From assembly GCA_951800935.1 (NCBI GenBank), contig CATOLW010000016.1, positions 1 to 11,575 of the forward strand: 11,575 nt of DNA. Direction: 5' to 3'. Below, one piece after another: positions 1-6,322 of the stretch. Origin of the DNA: an uncultured Clostridium sp. GTDB taxonomy: Bacteria; Bacillota_A; Clostridia; TANB77; CAG-508. The notes under the pieces were generated by a model, which saw only the letters and a program-made list of their open reading frames with translations, did no database searches and was not told the origin of the DNA. Each line of letters starts with the position of its first letter. Position 1 is the stretch's first letter. The position numbers and the translations under genes are program-made.

Positions 1-1252
1 AGCATATCCATGTTTTTGTTCATCAGAAGAAGTAGAACAAATAAGAGCCAAACAAGATGCAGCAAAAATAAGACCAGGATATTATGGGGTATGGGCTAAA
101 TGTAGAAATCACACAGTAGAAGAAATAGCAGAGAAAATAAAAAATGGAGAAAGTTATATTATTCGTTTCAAATCTCCAGGAAGAGAAGATAGAAAAATTA
201 AACATCATGATTTGATTAAAGGAAATGTAGACTTTCCAGAAAATGACCAAGATATTGTAATTATTAAAGCAGATGGATTGCCAACCTATCATTTTGCACA
301 TGCAATTGATGACCATTTGATGGGAACAACTCATGTGATTCGTGGTGATGAATGGCTATCTTCTATACCATTACATTTACAATTATTTCATGAATTAGGA
401 TTTAAAAGTCCTAAATATGCACATATTGCACCAATCATGAAAAATGATAATGGAAATAAAAGAAAGCTAAGTAAAAGAAAAGATGCAGAAGCAGCAGTTA
501 GCTATTATGAAGAAGAAGGAATTCCAGAAGAAGCAGTAAAAGAATATTTATTAAATATTGCAAATTCTAATTTTGAGAACTGGAGAAGAGCAAATCAAGA
601 CAAAGCAATGGAAGAATTTGAACTTCAAATTAACAAAATGAGTGTAAGTGGAGCTTTGTTTGACATGGTAAAATTACTAGACGTAGGAAAAACAGCTATT
701 TCTCGAATGACAGCCGAAAAAGTATATGAAGAAGCACTAAATTGGGCTAAAAAGCATGATGAAGAATTAGTAAAAATGCTAGAGAATAAAGAGTATGCTT
801 TAAAAGTATTTGGCATTGAAAGAGGAAATAAAAAGCCAAGAAAAGATATTTCAAAATGGTCAGAAGTAAAAGAAAACATAGATTATATGTATGATGAAAA
901 ATTCTATGAAATACCACAGGAATATCCATACCAAGTAATTAGTGAAAAACAAGATATCAAGAAGATATTAGCCTTATATCTTGAAAAATATTATAAAGAA
1001 GCAGATGATAAGCAAGCGTGGTTTGACAAGATTAAGGAATTAGCAGAAGAAATGGGATATGCCAAAGAAGTAAAAGAATTTAAAGCAAATCCAGACCAAT
1101 ATAAGGCACATGTAGGAGATGTGAGTACTGTTTTAAGAGTGGCACTAACAGCTAGAACCAATACACCAGATATGTATGAAATTATGCAAATTTTAGGAAA
1201 AGATAGAATCGCAAAGAGATTTAAAAAAGCAATCGAGGAATTGGAGAAATAG
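1..1252 (+). CDS. gltX: Glutamyl-tRNA synthetase, 5'-truncated by window edge
   Basis: Class I aminoacyl-tRNA synthetase that charges tRNA-Glu (or also tRNA-Gln in lineages that use the amidotransferase route) in the cytosol. The reading frame is open from base 2 to the TAG at 1250-1252, giving about 416 visible residues; the N-terminal part with the HIGH motif lies outside the window. Visible in order: AYPCFCSSEE near the edge, typical of the GluRS Cys-rich insertion; DGLPTYHFA; HVIRGDEWLSSIPLH; and KLSKR near visible residue 155, the KMSKS-equivalent ATP-binding loop. The rest is the anticodon-binding C-terminal region, rich in Lys and Glu. An apparent ATG at 212 is internal, since family homology continues upstream. 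The next gene starts 2 nt after the stop, so they are co-transcribed. Whether the enzyme is discriminating cannot be told here. Confidence 0.96.
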   Translation, partial: AYPCFCSSEEVEQIRAKQDAAKIRPGYYGVWAKCRNHTVEEIAEKIKNGESYIIRFKSPGREDRKIKHHDLIKGNVDFPENDQDIVIIKADGLPTYHFAHAIDDHLMGTTHVIRGDEWLSSIPLHLQLFHELGFKSPKYAHIAPIMKNDNGNKRKLSKRKDAEAAVSYYEEEGIPEEAVKEYLLNIANSNFENWRRANQDKAMEEFELQINKMSVSGALFDMVKLLDVGKTAISRMTAEKVYEEALNWAKKHDEELVKMLENKEYALKVFGIERGNKKPRKDISKWSEVKENIDYMYDEKFYEIPQEYPYQVISEKQDIKKILALYLEKYYKEADDKQAWFDKIKELAEEMGYAKEVKEFKANPDQYKAHVGDVSTVLRVALTARTNTPDMYEIMQILGKDRIAKRFKKAIEELEK

Positions 1253-1254
1253 AA

Positions 1255-1443
1255 ATGAATTACGAAATAGGAGATAGAGTAAGAACAAAGAAACAACATC
1301 CTTGTGGAAGCAAAGTATGGGAAATTACACGAGTTGGTGTGGATTTTAAATTAAAATGTGAAGGTTGTGGACATGTGATTAGGTTACCAAGAGAAAAAGC
1401 GTTAAAAGCAATTACGAAAAAAATAGAAGAAGGGAAAGTGTAA
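1255..1443 (+). CDS. DUF951 family small protein (YyzM-like)
   Basis: A 62-residue protein matching the DUF951 pattern: an N-terminal GDxVxxKKxHPCGSxxWEI block (GDRVRTKKQHPCGSKVWEI, residues 6-24), TRVG(V/A)D, then KCEGCGH (Cys35, Cys38) and a short basic tail. Cys17, Cys35 and Cys38 could make a small zinc-binding or nucleic-acid-binding fold, but this is inference; the family function is not established. The ATG is 2 nt after the gltX stop and its SD (GGAG at 1243-1246) lies inside the end of gltX, so translation is probably coupled. The last codons overlap the left arm of the operon terminator. Confidence 0.9.
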   Translation: MNYEIGDRVRTKKQHPCGSKVWEITRVGVDFKLKCEGCGHVIRLPREKALKAITKKIEEGKV

Positions 1444-1460
1444 AACATTTTCCCTTTTCC
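1432..1460 (+). terminator. Terminator of gltX-DUF951, probably bidirectional
   Basis: A 10-bp stem (1432-1441 with 1445-1454, one G-T pair) closes on an AAA loop and is followed by TTTT at 1455-1458. The left arm lies in the last codons of the DUF951 gene. Read on the minus strand, the same stem is followed by a T-rich run (TTCTTCTATTTTTTT), so it may also end the short minus-strand transcript that starts near 1657. Confidence 0.7.
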
Positions 1461-1502
1461 TGAGTTCAAAGAATTCAGCTAAGAATTACTAGAGCGTTTT
1501 TT

Positions 1503-1595
1503 CTACAGTTTTTTCTGCCGACGATTTTCACGCTTTTTTAAGTTTCTTTGCTTTTTCTTTTTTAGCCTCTCTTTGGTGTGATTAGATGAACTCAT
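1503..1595 (-). CDS. Possible 30-aa highly basic small protein
   Basis: A short reading frame that begins MSSSNHTKERLKKKK and ends RENRRQKKL, with about half its residues Lys or Arg. Support: ATG at 1595 preceded by GGGGAGGA with 4 nt spacing, a near-consensus promoter upstream at 1664-1692, and a terminator-like stem downstream on the same strand at 1432-1454. The leader holds a small hairpin (CGACC 1617-1621 with GGTCG 1632-1636). I do not recognise the protein. Such a basic peptide could bind RNA or ribosomes, but that is a guess. The transcript of about 230 nt could equally be a small RNA with an incidental frame. It contains one in-frame CGG codon, otherwise rare here. Confidence 0.45.
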   Translation of the reverse strand: MSSSNHTKERLKKKKQRNLKKRENRRQKKL

Positions 1596-1663
1596 GGGTC
1601 CTCCCCTCTTTTTGTGCGACCGATATAGCGTGGTCGACTTATTGATTAACAAACATCCTATCT

Positions 1664-1692
1664 ATTATACAGAATTATCAACATAATGTCGA
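1664..1692 (-). promoter_or_regulatory. Sigma-A type promoter for the short minus-strand unit
   Basis: On the minus strand, TCGACA (5 of 6 to consensus; plus-strand 1687-1692), a 17-nt spacer, then a perfect TATAAT (1664-1669). The predicted start is near 1657, about 60 nt before the candidate ATG at 1595. It points away from the Cys-rich membrane protein gene at 1796. Confidence 0.7.
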
Positions 1693-1795
1693 ATATGGAT
1701 TAAGGGTATCTTCTTAAAGCAAGTAACGAAATGACAAAAAACGACATATAATACAATATAGTATCAAACAAGGTGCTATATTGGAGGTGACTTTA

Positions 1796-2068
1796 GTGGA
1801 GCCACAAGAAACAATTTATTGTTATGACAATAGAGAAGAAAAATGTAGCAAAAGAAGAAACTGTTTAGGAATTGTAGCAATTATCTTATTAACAGCATTT
1901 GCTTTTGTCATAGGACTAATAATAGGTGCAGCTGTAGCAGCAGCTATTATTGTAGCGTTACCTGCAGTAATTGTATTAGCAGTAGTATTAGGATTGTTGT
2001 TAATTTTAACAATTATTTTAATGTTCTGCAACCGTAAAAAAGAGAAAAAATGCAAATGTTGTTGCTAA
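1796..2068 (+). CDS. Small two-helix membrane protein with Cys-rich tail, unknown function
   Basis: A 90-residue protein with three parts: a polar N-terminus of about 28 residues with CYDNREEKCSKRRNC, a very hydrophobic core of about 50 residues made of Ala/Ile/Leu/Val/Gly, probably two transmembrane helices split near Ala-Leu-Pro-Ala, and a basic, Cys-rich end (NRKKEKKCKCCC). I chose GTG at 1796 because GGAGGTGA (1783-1790) sits 5 nt upstream; an in-frame TTG at 1781 overlaps that SD. Both tails should face the same side; the positive charge suggests the cytosol. Upstream, CATATAATA at 1745-1753 fits the SigK -10 pattern CATANNNTA with an AC 17 nt before it, so sporulation control is possible but weakly supported. 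It is monocistronic, with its own terminator. Confidence 0.8.
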   Translation: MEPQETIYCYDNREEKCSKRRNCLGIVAIILLTAFAFVIGLIIGAAVAAAIIVALPAVIVLAVVLGLLLILTIILMFCNRKKEKKCKCCC

Positions 2069-2069
2069 A

Positions 2070-2106
2070 AAATAAGAGTAGAAAATTTTGTTTTCTACTC
2101 TTATTT
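2070..2106 (+). terminator. Strong intrinsic terminator
   Basis: Perfect 16-bp inverted repeat (2070-2085 with 2091-2106) around a 5-nt loop TTTTG, immediately after the stop of the Cys-rich membrane protein. The arms are A/T-ended, so the stem itself supplies the U-rich tail. It could work in both directions. Confidence 0.8.
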
Positions 2107-2120
2107 ATATCATAAAAGAG

Positions 2121-2149
2121 TTGATTTTTTAGCAATATTGCAATATAAT
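2121..2149 (+). promoter_or_regulatory. Sigma-A type promoter for the gene at 2221
   Basis: TTGATT (2121-2126), a 17-nt spacer, then perfect TATAAT (2144-2149). The transcript should start near 2156 and have a leader of about 65 nt. The spacer contains the 10-nt perfect palindrome GCAATATTGC (2132-2141), a candidate operator. Confidence 0.7.
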
Positions 2150-2201
2150 CTACATAAAATATGCAGAAAGCATATAAGTAACTGTAAATTTTGTTAACAA
2201 A
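2132..2201 (+). promoter_or_regulatory. Cluster of three palindromes in promoter and leader
   Basis: Three symmetric sites lie between promoter and SD: GCAATATTGC at 2132-2141 inside the promoter spacer, the stem ATATGC/GCATAT at 2159-2164 and 2170-2175, and the 12-nt perfect palindrome TTTGTTAACAAA at 2190-2201, ending 4 nt before the SD. Since the downstream protein looks DNA-binding, autoregulation is a reasonable inference; AT-rich palindromes also arise by chance. Confidence 0.35.
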
Positions 2202-2220
2202 GCGTAAAGGAGGAATTAAT

Positions 2221-3141
2221 ATGGTAAAAATACTTGTTAAGAATTGGGAACAATTAGTAAAGCATATCGAACGGATAAAGGAAGCTGATTTATTTAAAGA
2301 AGTAATGCTTAATGCGGTAATTTCTATGGAGGACGAAATTGCTAAAAAATTTTGGTCTACAAGAGACCAAGAGGATTCAGAACAACAAAAGGATAAAAAG
2401 AAATTAGACAAACCTAAAGAAGCAAGTACGCTGCAGAAAAAAGAAAAAACAGAAAGAAAGGAAGTGCTAGATTCCAAAAAAGAAATATTGGAATATTTTC
2501 AGGAGAGATCAGAAGCGTTAATAACGCAAAAAGAATTAATGGAAAATCTTGGTGTAACAAGAAACATTTTGGTTATTGTATTAAACTGTTTGCAAAAAGA
2601 AAAATTGATAAAAAGAATAAGAAGAGGAAAATACCAATTGTATAAGCAAACAGAAGTTATACAGGAAGAAGCAGAGCCTTTGGAAGAAGAAGCAGAGCCT
2701 TTGGAAAAAGTAAAATCTTCTGAAGAAAAGCAAACTGTAAAAACGAAACATCTTCCTAAATCGAAAAAGAGCTTAAAAGCATTATACCAGAAAAATGACT
2801 ATAGGGAAATTATAGATTATATCTGTAATAAAAGCGAAATGTATGTGAACAAAAATTCGAAAGTTTTCGAAACAAAACAAGAGGAAATGGTAACAGTAAT
2901 AAGAATCTTACAAGAAAGAGGCTTTATAGAAGAAGAAAAGGTAAAAAATGAAGGCATAAAATATAAAGTTAATAACGCAGCAAAGGTATGGTATGAGCTG
3001 CTATTTCGTTCAGGAACAGAAGAAATGATTACAATGAGGGTAGGAAGCTTAAGCAGGAGACAGGTAAAAGTAGCATTAGAAGAAGGCATTGAAAAAGGAA
3101 CTATCGCAAAAAGAGATAAATTCTTTTATACGGTTAGTTAA
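2221..3141 (+). CDS. Unrecognised protein with winged-helix-like segments
   Basis: A 306-residue, Lys/Glu-rich soluble protein. ATG at 2221 is chosen because AAGGAGGA lies at 2206-2213; the frame is open further upstream to 2191 but without an SD. Regions: a helical N-terminus (1-45, starting MVKILVKNWEQLVKHIERI); a charged linker (50-78); a segment from about 80 to 138 that reads like a winged helix (TQKELMENLGVTRNILVIVLN then KLIKRIRRGKYQLYK); an acidic linker with a duplicated EEAEPLE unit; and two further helix-rich segments (about 180-250 and 252-306), the last ending VALEEGIEKGTIAKRDKFFYTV, again like a wing. This suggests a multi-domain DNA-binding or replication/transcription-associated protein, but I do not recognise the family. 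It has one in-frame CGG codon (codon 18). A promoter, palindromes and a terminator flank it as a single-gene unit. Confidence 0.8.
   Translation: MVKILVKNWEQLVKHIERIKEADLFKEVMLNAVISMEDEIAKKFWSTRDQEDSEQQKDKKKLDKPKEASTLQKKEKTERKEVLDSKKEILEYFQERSEALITQKELMENLGVTRNILVIVLNCLQKEKLIKRIRRGKYQLYKQTEVIQEEAEPLEEEAEPLEKVKSSEEKQTVKTKHLPKSKKSLKALYQKNDYREIIDYICNKSEMYVNKNSKVFETKQEEMVTVIRILQERGFIEEEKVKNEGIKYKVNNAAKVWYELLFRSGTEEMITMRVGSLSRRQVKVALEEGIEKGTIAKRDKFFYTVS
2665..2706 (+). repeat. Two perfect 21-bp tandem repeats inside the gene at 2221
   Basis: The 21-bp unit encoding EEAEPLE occurs twice with no mismatch (2665-2685, 2686-2706). It keeps the frame and lies in the acidic linker between two predicted folded segments. 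The perfect identity indicates a recent slippage duplication, so copy number may vary among strains. Confidence 0.9.
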
Positions 3142-3162
3142 AAATGGAGGTTATTTAGGAAA

Positions 3163-3194
3163 GGAAAAGAAGATGCGAATGCATCTTCTTTTCC
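3163..3194. terminator. Hairpin between convergent genes, likely bidirectional terminator
   Basis: Perfect 14-bp stem (3163-3176 with 3181-3194) with GAAT loop, between the end of the unknown gene at 3141 and the end of engB at 3215. The arms carry TTCTTTTCC, giving a partial T-tract on either strand rather than a long one after the stem. The position between two converging genes supports termination in both directions. Confidence 0.65.
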
Positions 3195-3214
3195 AGTAGA
3201 CTAATTTACAAACT

Positions 3215-3799
3215 TTAGGAAAGAAAAGTATCAATAAAATCCCAAACATTATCTTGATAGATTTTTCTTTCTGAAGAAAAAGGCATAGTTGTAATATCAC
3301 CAAGTGGATTCAATTGCTTCTGAATTACTGCAACAGCATCATCCACCTTTGTTTTGGCAATTTTATCAGCTTTATTAGCTAAAATTAAACAAGGCAGTTT
3401 TGAAGAAATCATATACTGATACATCAATTTATCATTTTCGGTAGGATTATGTCTAATATCAACTAAAAAGATAATCAAGGCAATTTCTTTACGATGAAAC
3501 AAATATTGCTCAATGAATTTTCCTACTTGTTCTTGTTCTTTTTTCGACATCTTACTATAGCCATAACCTGGCAAGTCAACAAAGTAAAAACTATCATCTA
3601 TATTATAAAAATTAATTTGACGAGTTTTTCCAGGCTCACTACTTGTCCTAGCTAATTTTTTTCGGTTAATCATGGTATTAACAAAACTTGATTTTCCAAC
3701 ATTAGATTTACCAACCAAAACGATTTCTGGTAAGCCATTAGTAGGATACTGATTTGGCCTAACAGCAGAAACTTCAAATTTTGGATTCTTAACTAACAT
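3215..3799 (-). CDS. engB: Ribosome biogenesis GTP-binding protein EngB/YsxC
   Basis: TRAFAC-class GTPase needed for late assembly of the 50S subunit in Firmicutes. The 194-residue length is normal. All G motifs are seen: G1 GKSNVGKSS (30-38), the switch I region with TSSEPGKT (G2 Thr59), G3 DLPG followed by YGYS (75-82), G4 NKAD (142-145) and G5 FSSE (174-177). Most family members have TKAD at G4; NKAD is the general GTPase form and should be functional. An SD (AGAGGAGAA) lies 6 nt before the ATG. It starts 15 nt after the serS stop, so the two share a transcript and link tRNA charging with ribosome assembly. Confidence 0.97.
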   Translation of the reverse strand: MLVKNPKFEVSAVRPNQYPTNGLPEIVLVGKSNVGKSSFVNTMINRKKLARTSSEPGKTRQINFYNIDDSFYFVDLPGYGYSKMSKKEQEQVGKFIEQYLFHRKEIALIIFLVDIRHNPTENDKLMYQYMISSKLPCLILANKADKIAKTKVDDAVAVIQKQLNPLGDITTMPFSSERKIYQDNVWDFIDTFLS

Positions 3800-3814
3800 A
3801 ATAAATTCTCCTCT

Positions 3815-5104
3815 TTATGATTTTTTTACTTCTATTTTTTCTAAGCCACCCATATATGGTCTTAATACTTCTGGGATGATGACACTACCATCTGGTTGAT
3901 AATTGTTTTCCATAATAGAAATTAGCATACGAGGAGGAGCAACTACAGTGTTGTTTAAAGTATGAGCAAAGTAGTTCCCATTTTCTCCTTTAATACGAAT
4001 TCCTAATCTACGAGCTTGTGCATCTGTTAAATTAGAACAACTTCCTACTTCAAAGTATTTTTGTTGTCTAGGACTCCAAGCTTCTACATCGCAAGATTTA
4101 GCTTTTAAATCTGCTAAATCTCCACTACAACATTCTAGGGTTCTTACTGGAATATTCATGCTTCTAAAAAATTCTACTGTGTATGACCACATTTTATCAT
4201 ACCATTCCCAAGATTGTTCTGGTTCACAAACAACAATCATTTCTTGTTTTTCAAATTGATGGATTCGATAAACACCACGTTCTTCCATACCATGGGCACC
4301 TTTTTCTTTTCTAAAACAAGGAGAATAAGAAGTCATAGTATAAGGCATATCTTCCTTTTTAAAAATTTGGTCTTTGAATTTTCCAATCATAGAATGTTCA
4401 CTTGTACCAATTAAGTATAAATCTTCTCCTTCAATTTTGTACATCATGGCATCCATTTCTTCAAAGCTCATAACACCAGTTACTACATCAGAACGAATCA
4501 TAAAAGGGGGAATGCAGTAAGTAAATCCTTTATTGATCATAAAATCTCTTGCATAAGTTAAAACTGCTGAATGAAGTCTTGCTACATCACCCATTAAATA
4601 ATAAAAACCATTTCCTGAAACACGTCTTGCGCTATCTAAATCAAGACCTGCTAAAGACTCTAAAATTTCTCCATGAAAAGGAACTTCATAATCAGGAACA
4701 ACTGGTTCACCAAATTTTTGAACCTCTACATTTTCACTATCGTCTTTTCCAATTGGAACAGAATCATGCATAATGTTAGGAATTTTCATCATTCTAGTTT
4801 TAATTTCTTCAGCATATTTATTTTCTAATTTTTCATTTTCTTCTAATTGGTTATTAATTTTAGTTACTTGTGCTTTTATTTTTTCAGCTTCTTCTTTATT
4901 GCCAGCTTGCATTAAGCTACCAATTTGGTTACTCAAATTTTTTCTTTCAGCTCTTAAATTATCTCCATTCAATTTAGCTTGTCTACTTTTTACATCTAAA
5001 TCCATAACCTCATCCACTAAAACAAGCTTGTGATCTTGAAACTTTCTTTTAATATTCTCTTTTACCACATCAGGGTTTTCTCTTAAAAATTTGATATCAA
5101 TCAT
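3815..5104 (-). CDS. serS: Seryl-tRNA synthetase with unusual motifs 2 and 3
   Basis: Class II synthetase that activates serine and charges tRNA-Ser (and tRNA-Sec where present). The 429 residues start MIDIKFLRENPDVVKENIKRK, standard for bacterial SerRS, followed by the long antiparallel coiled-coil arm (about 30-105) that reads the tRNA-Ser variable arm. The catalytic core follows: LYLIGTSEHSMIGKF, motif 2 SPCFRKEKGAHGMEERG (from about residue 261) with YRIHQFEKQEM, and motif 3 NNTVVAPPRMLISIMENN (from about 383) ending VLRPYMGG. Common SerRS has a GRDTRG-type loop in motif 2 and GLAVGR-type residues in motif 3, so this is a divergent subclass. Catalytic Arg residues are kept. The SD GGAGG is supplied by a palindromic repeat in the leader. 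No T-box is visible; the leader is only about 85 nt. Confidence 0.96.
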   Translation of the reverse strand: MIDIKFLRENPDVVKENIKRKFQDHKLVLVDEVMDLDVKSRQAKLNGDNLRAERKNLSNQIGSLMQAGNKEEAEKIKAQVTKINNQLEENEKLENKYAEEIKTRMMKIPNIMHDSVPIGKDDSENVEVQKFGEPVVPDYEVPFHGEILESLAGLDLDSARRVSGNGFYYLMGDVARLHSAVLTYARDFMINKGFTYCIPPFMIRSDVVTGVMSFEEMDAMMYKIEGEDLYLIGTSEHSMIGKFKDQIFKKEDMPYTMTSYSPCFRKEKGAHGMEERGVYRIHQFEKQEMIVVCEPEQSWEWYDKMWSYTVEFFRSMNIPVRTLECCSGDLADLKAKSCDVEAWSPRQQKYFEVGSCSNLTDAQARRLGIRIKGENGNYFAHTLNNTVVAPPRMLISIMENNYQPDGSVIIPEVLRPYMGGLEKIEVKKS

Positions 5105-5111
5105 ATCTTAC

Positions 5112-5175
5112 CTCCAAACAGGGATTAGGGGACGTTCCTTAAAATCCCTGTTTTAGGGAGTAAAGGACAGTCCTT
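5112..5175. repeat. Dispersed palindromic repeat, copy A, in serS leader
   Basis: Contains an 11-bp perfect inverted repeat (5116-5126 with 5143-5153) built on AAACAGGGATT, and next to it the 13-nt palindrome AAGGACAGTCCTT (5163-5175). Bases 5112-5159 match the minus-strand sense of copy B (10254-10301) at 47 of 48 positions. The match includes GTTTGGAG, which is the SD region of serS here and of rsmB in copy B. The element lies wholly in the predicted serS 5' UTR and could fold there. It resembles REP-like short palindromes, but no transposase is nearby. Confidence 0.85.
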
Positions 5176-5198
5176 GCACCGCTTTTTATATTGTTCCA

Positions 5199-5227
5199 AT
5201 TATACTACAAATTCTAATAATTGGCAA
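5199..5227 (-). promoter_or_regulatory. Sigma-A type promoter of serS-engB
   Basis: On the minus strand, TTGCCA (plus 5222-5227), a 17-nt spacer, then perfect TATAAT (plus 5199-5204). Transcription should begin near 5192, about 88 nt before the serS ATG, placing repeat copy A in the leader. Confidence 0.75.
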
Positions 5228-5264
5228 GAAATTGGACAAAATAAAGAAAAAGGAGAAATGAAAA

Positions 5265-6107
5265 ATGTTTTTTGAAATGACAAAATTTATTTTGTATTCT
5301 GGATTAATCGTATTAATTGCTAAATATATATTAGTAATAACACTTAGAAAATTGGCAGAAAATTTAAATTTGAAACCTAAAACAGTAGGAAATATTGCAG
5401 GTTATGCAACTTCGGTGCCAGAATTATTAACAATTAGTATTTCTAGTATCAATGGTTTGATTAGTACAAGTGTTTTTAATATACTAAGTTCGAATGTAAT
5501 TAATTTTATTCAATATATGACATCTATTTTGTGGAATAAAAATAGAAAAGCTTTTTAAAATCATGCTATTAAAGTTGACTTAGTAATGGTAGTACTAACT
5601 CTTATTATACCTATATTTTTTGTGTGGAAGAAGATAGAAATGAAACTATGGGTGGTACCAATTTTTTTGATTTTATATGTTTTGTTTCAATATATTAATC
5701 ATAATGTTCATAAGTTATATTTAGAAAAAGAGGATAAACAAATTGAAAAACGAATAGAAGAGGAAGGACGAAGGGAAATAGGAAATACCAAGAAAACATT
5801 ATTATATATCTTGATTCTAATTGTAACAGGGATTTTATTATATGTAATAGGAGAATTATTAGGAGAAACCTTAAATTATTTATGCAATCACTTTCGTATT
5901 TCACAAACTATAATAGGAATTTTGCTTGGTGTTATTACAAGTATTCCAGAATTAATTACTTTTTTTGAGGCACAAAAGCATTATAAAAACCAAAACAAAA
6001 ATGATATATTAGGAGTGGTAGAGGCAACTAATAATTTGCTGACTTCTAATGTTTTAAATTTGTTTGTCATTCAAACAATCGGAATCTTACTTTTTATAAT
6101 GATTTAA
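5265..6107 (+). pseudogene. Na+/Ca2+-exchanger-like membrane protein split by an in-frame TAA
   Basis: Two open stretches in the same frame, 5265-5555 and 5559-6104, are separated only by TAA at 5556-5558. Read through, they give one 280-codon membrane protein. The first half has a long helix then GNIAGYATSVPELLT; the second has several helices, a charged cytosolic loop (about codons 150-178) and GVITSIPELITFFEA. These two TS(V/I)PEL motifs are the paired alpha repeats that form the ion site in the cation/Ca2+ exchanger (CaCA) superfamily, so both halves are needed in one fold. The downstream half starts at an ATG (5586) with no SD, so independent translation looks unlikely. The upstream ATG has AGGAG 9 nt before it. 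A single substitution (for instance AAA to TAA) explains the lesion. The protein is shorter than typical exchangers. Alternatives: sequencing error, or two subunits. Confidence 0.75.
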
Positions 6108-6134
6108 AAAAGTAATCAAAAATCATAAAAATGC

Positions 6135-6163
6135 TTGACAAATAAGAAAAAGAAGTATATAAT
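6135..6163 (+). promoter_or_regulatory. Perfect consensus promoter of infC-rpmI-rplT
   Basis: TTGACA (6135-6140), exactly 17 nt, TATAAT (6158-6163): both hexamers match sigma-A consensus at 12 of 12 positions. Transcription should start near 6170, the first bases of the regulatory leader. Such a strong promoter suits ribosomal protein genes held in check by attenuation. Confidence 0.92.
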
Positions 6164-6170
6164 AATACAC

Positions 6171-6301
6171 GTTACAAGAAGAAGTCAAACTTCTCACCTT
6201 ATCTAAAATAAAGAAAAAGGTTAGAAACTAAATAAAACCAAAGTAGGAATACAGAATCGGTATTTATTTTTGATTTGACTTGTAACAAAGTCAAATTTTT
6301 T
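6171..6301 (+). ncRNA. infC operon leader attenuator, L20-leader type
   Basis: The leader ends in an intrinsic terminator: 9-bp stem ATTTGACTT (6273-6281) with AAGTCAAAT (6288-6296), loop GTAACA, then TTTTTT (6296-6301), only about 20 nt before the infC start. The first bases of the transcript, GTTACAAG (6171-6178), are exactly complementary to CTTGTAAC (6279-6286) in the terminator's left arm and loop, so a long-range pairing excludes the terminator. A local stem AGAAGT/ACTTCT (6180-6185, 6189-6194) lies between. In Bacillus the L20 protein binds the infC leader and promotes termination; the position and mutually exclusive pairing fit that model. I infer the same here from position and structure, not from a covariance search. 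Confidence 0.75.
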
Positions 6302-6322
6302 ATATTTATGGAGGTGTTTTCA

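Noticed and set aside
5105..5200. T-box riboswitch for serS
   Set aside because: The leader is under 100 nt and lacks a specifier loop, T-box sequence and terminator; it is filled by the palindromic repeat.
5586..6107. Independent gene for the second half of the exchanger
   Set aside because: Same frame as the first half, no SD before ATG 5586, and the CaCA fold needs both alpha repeats.
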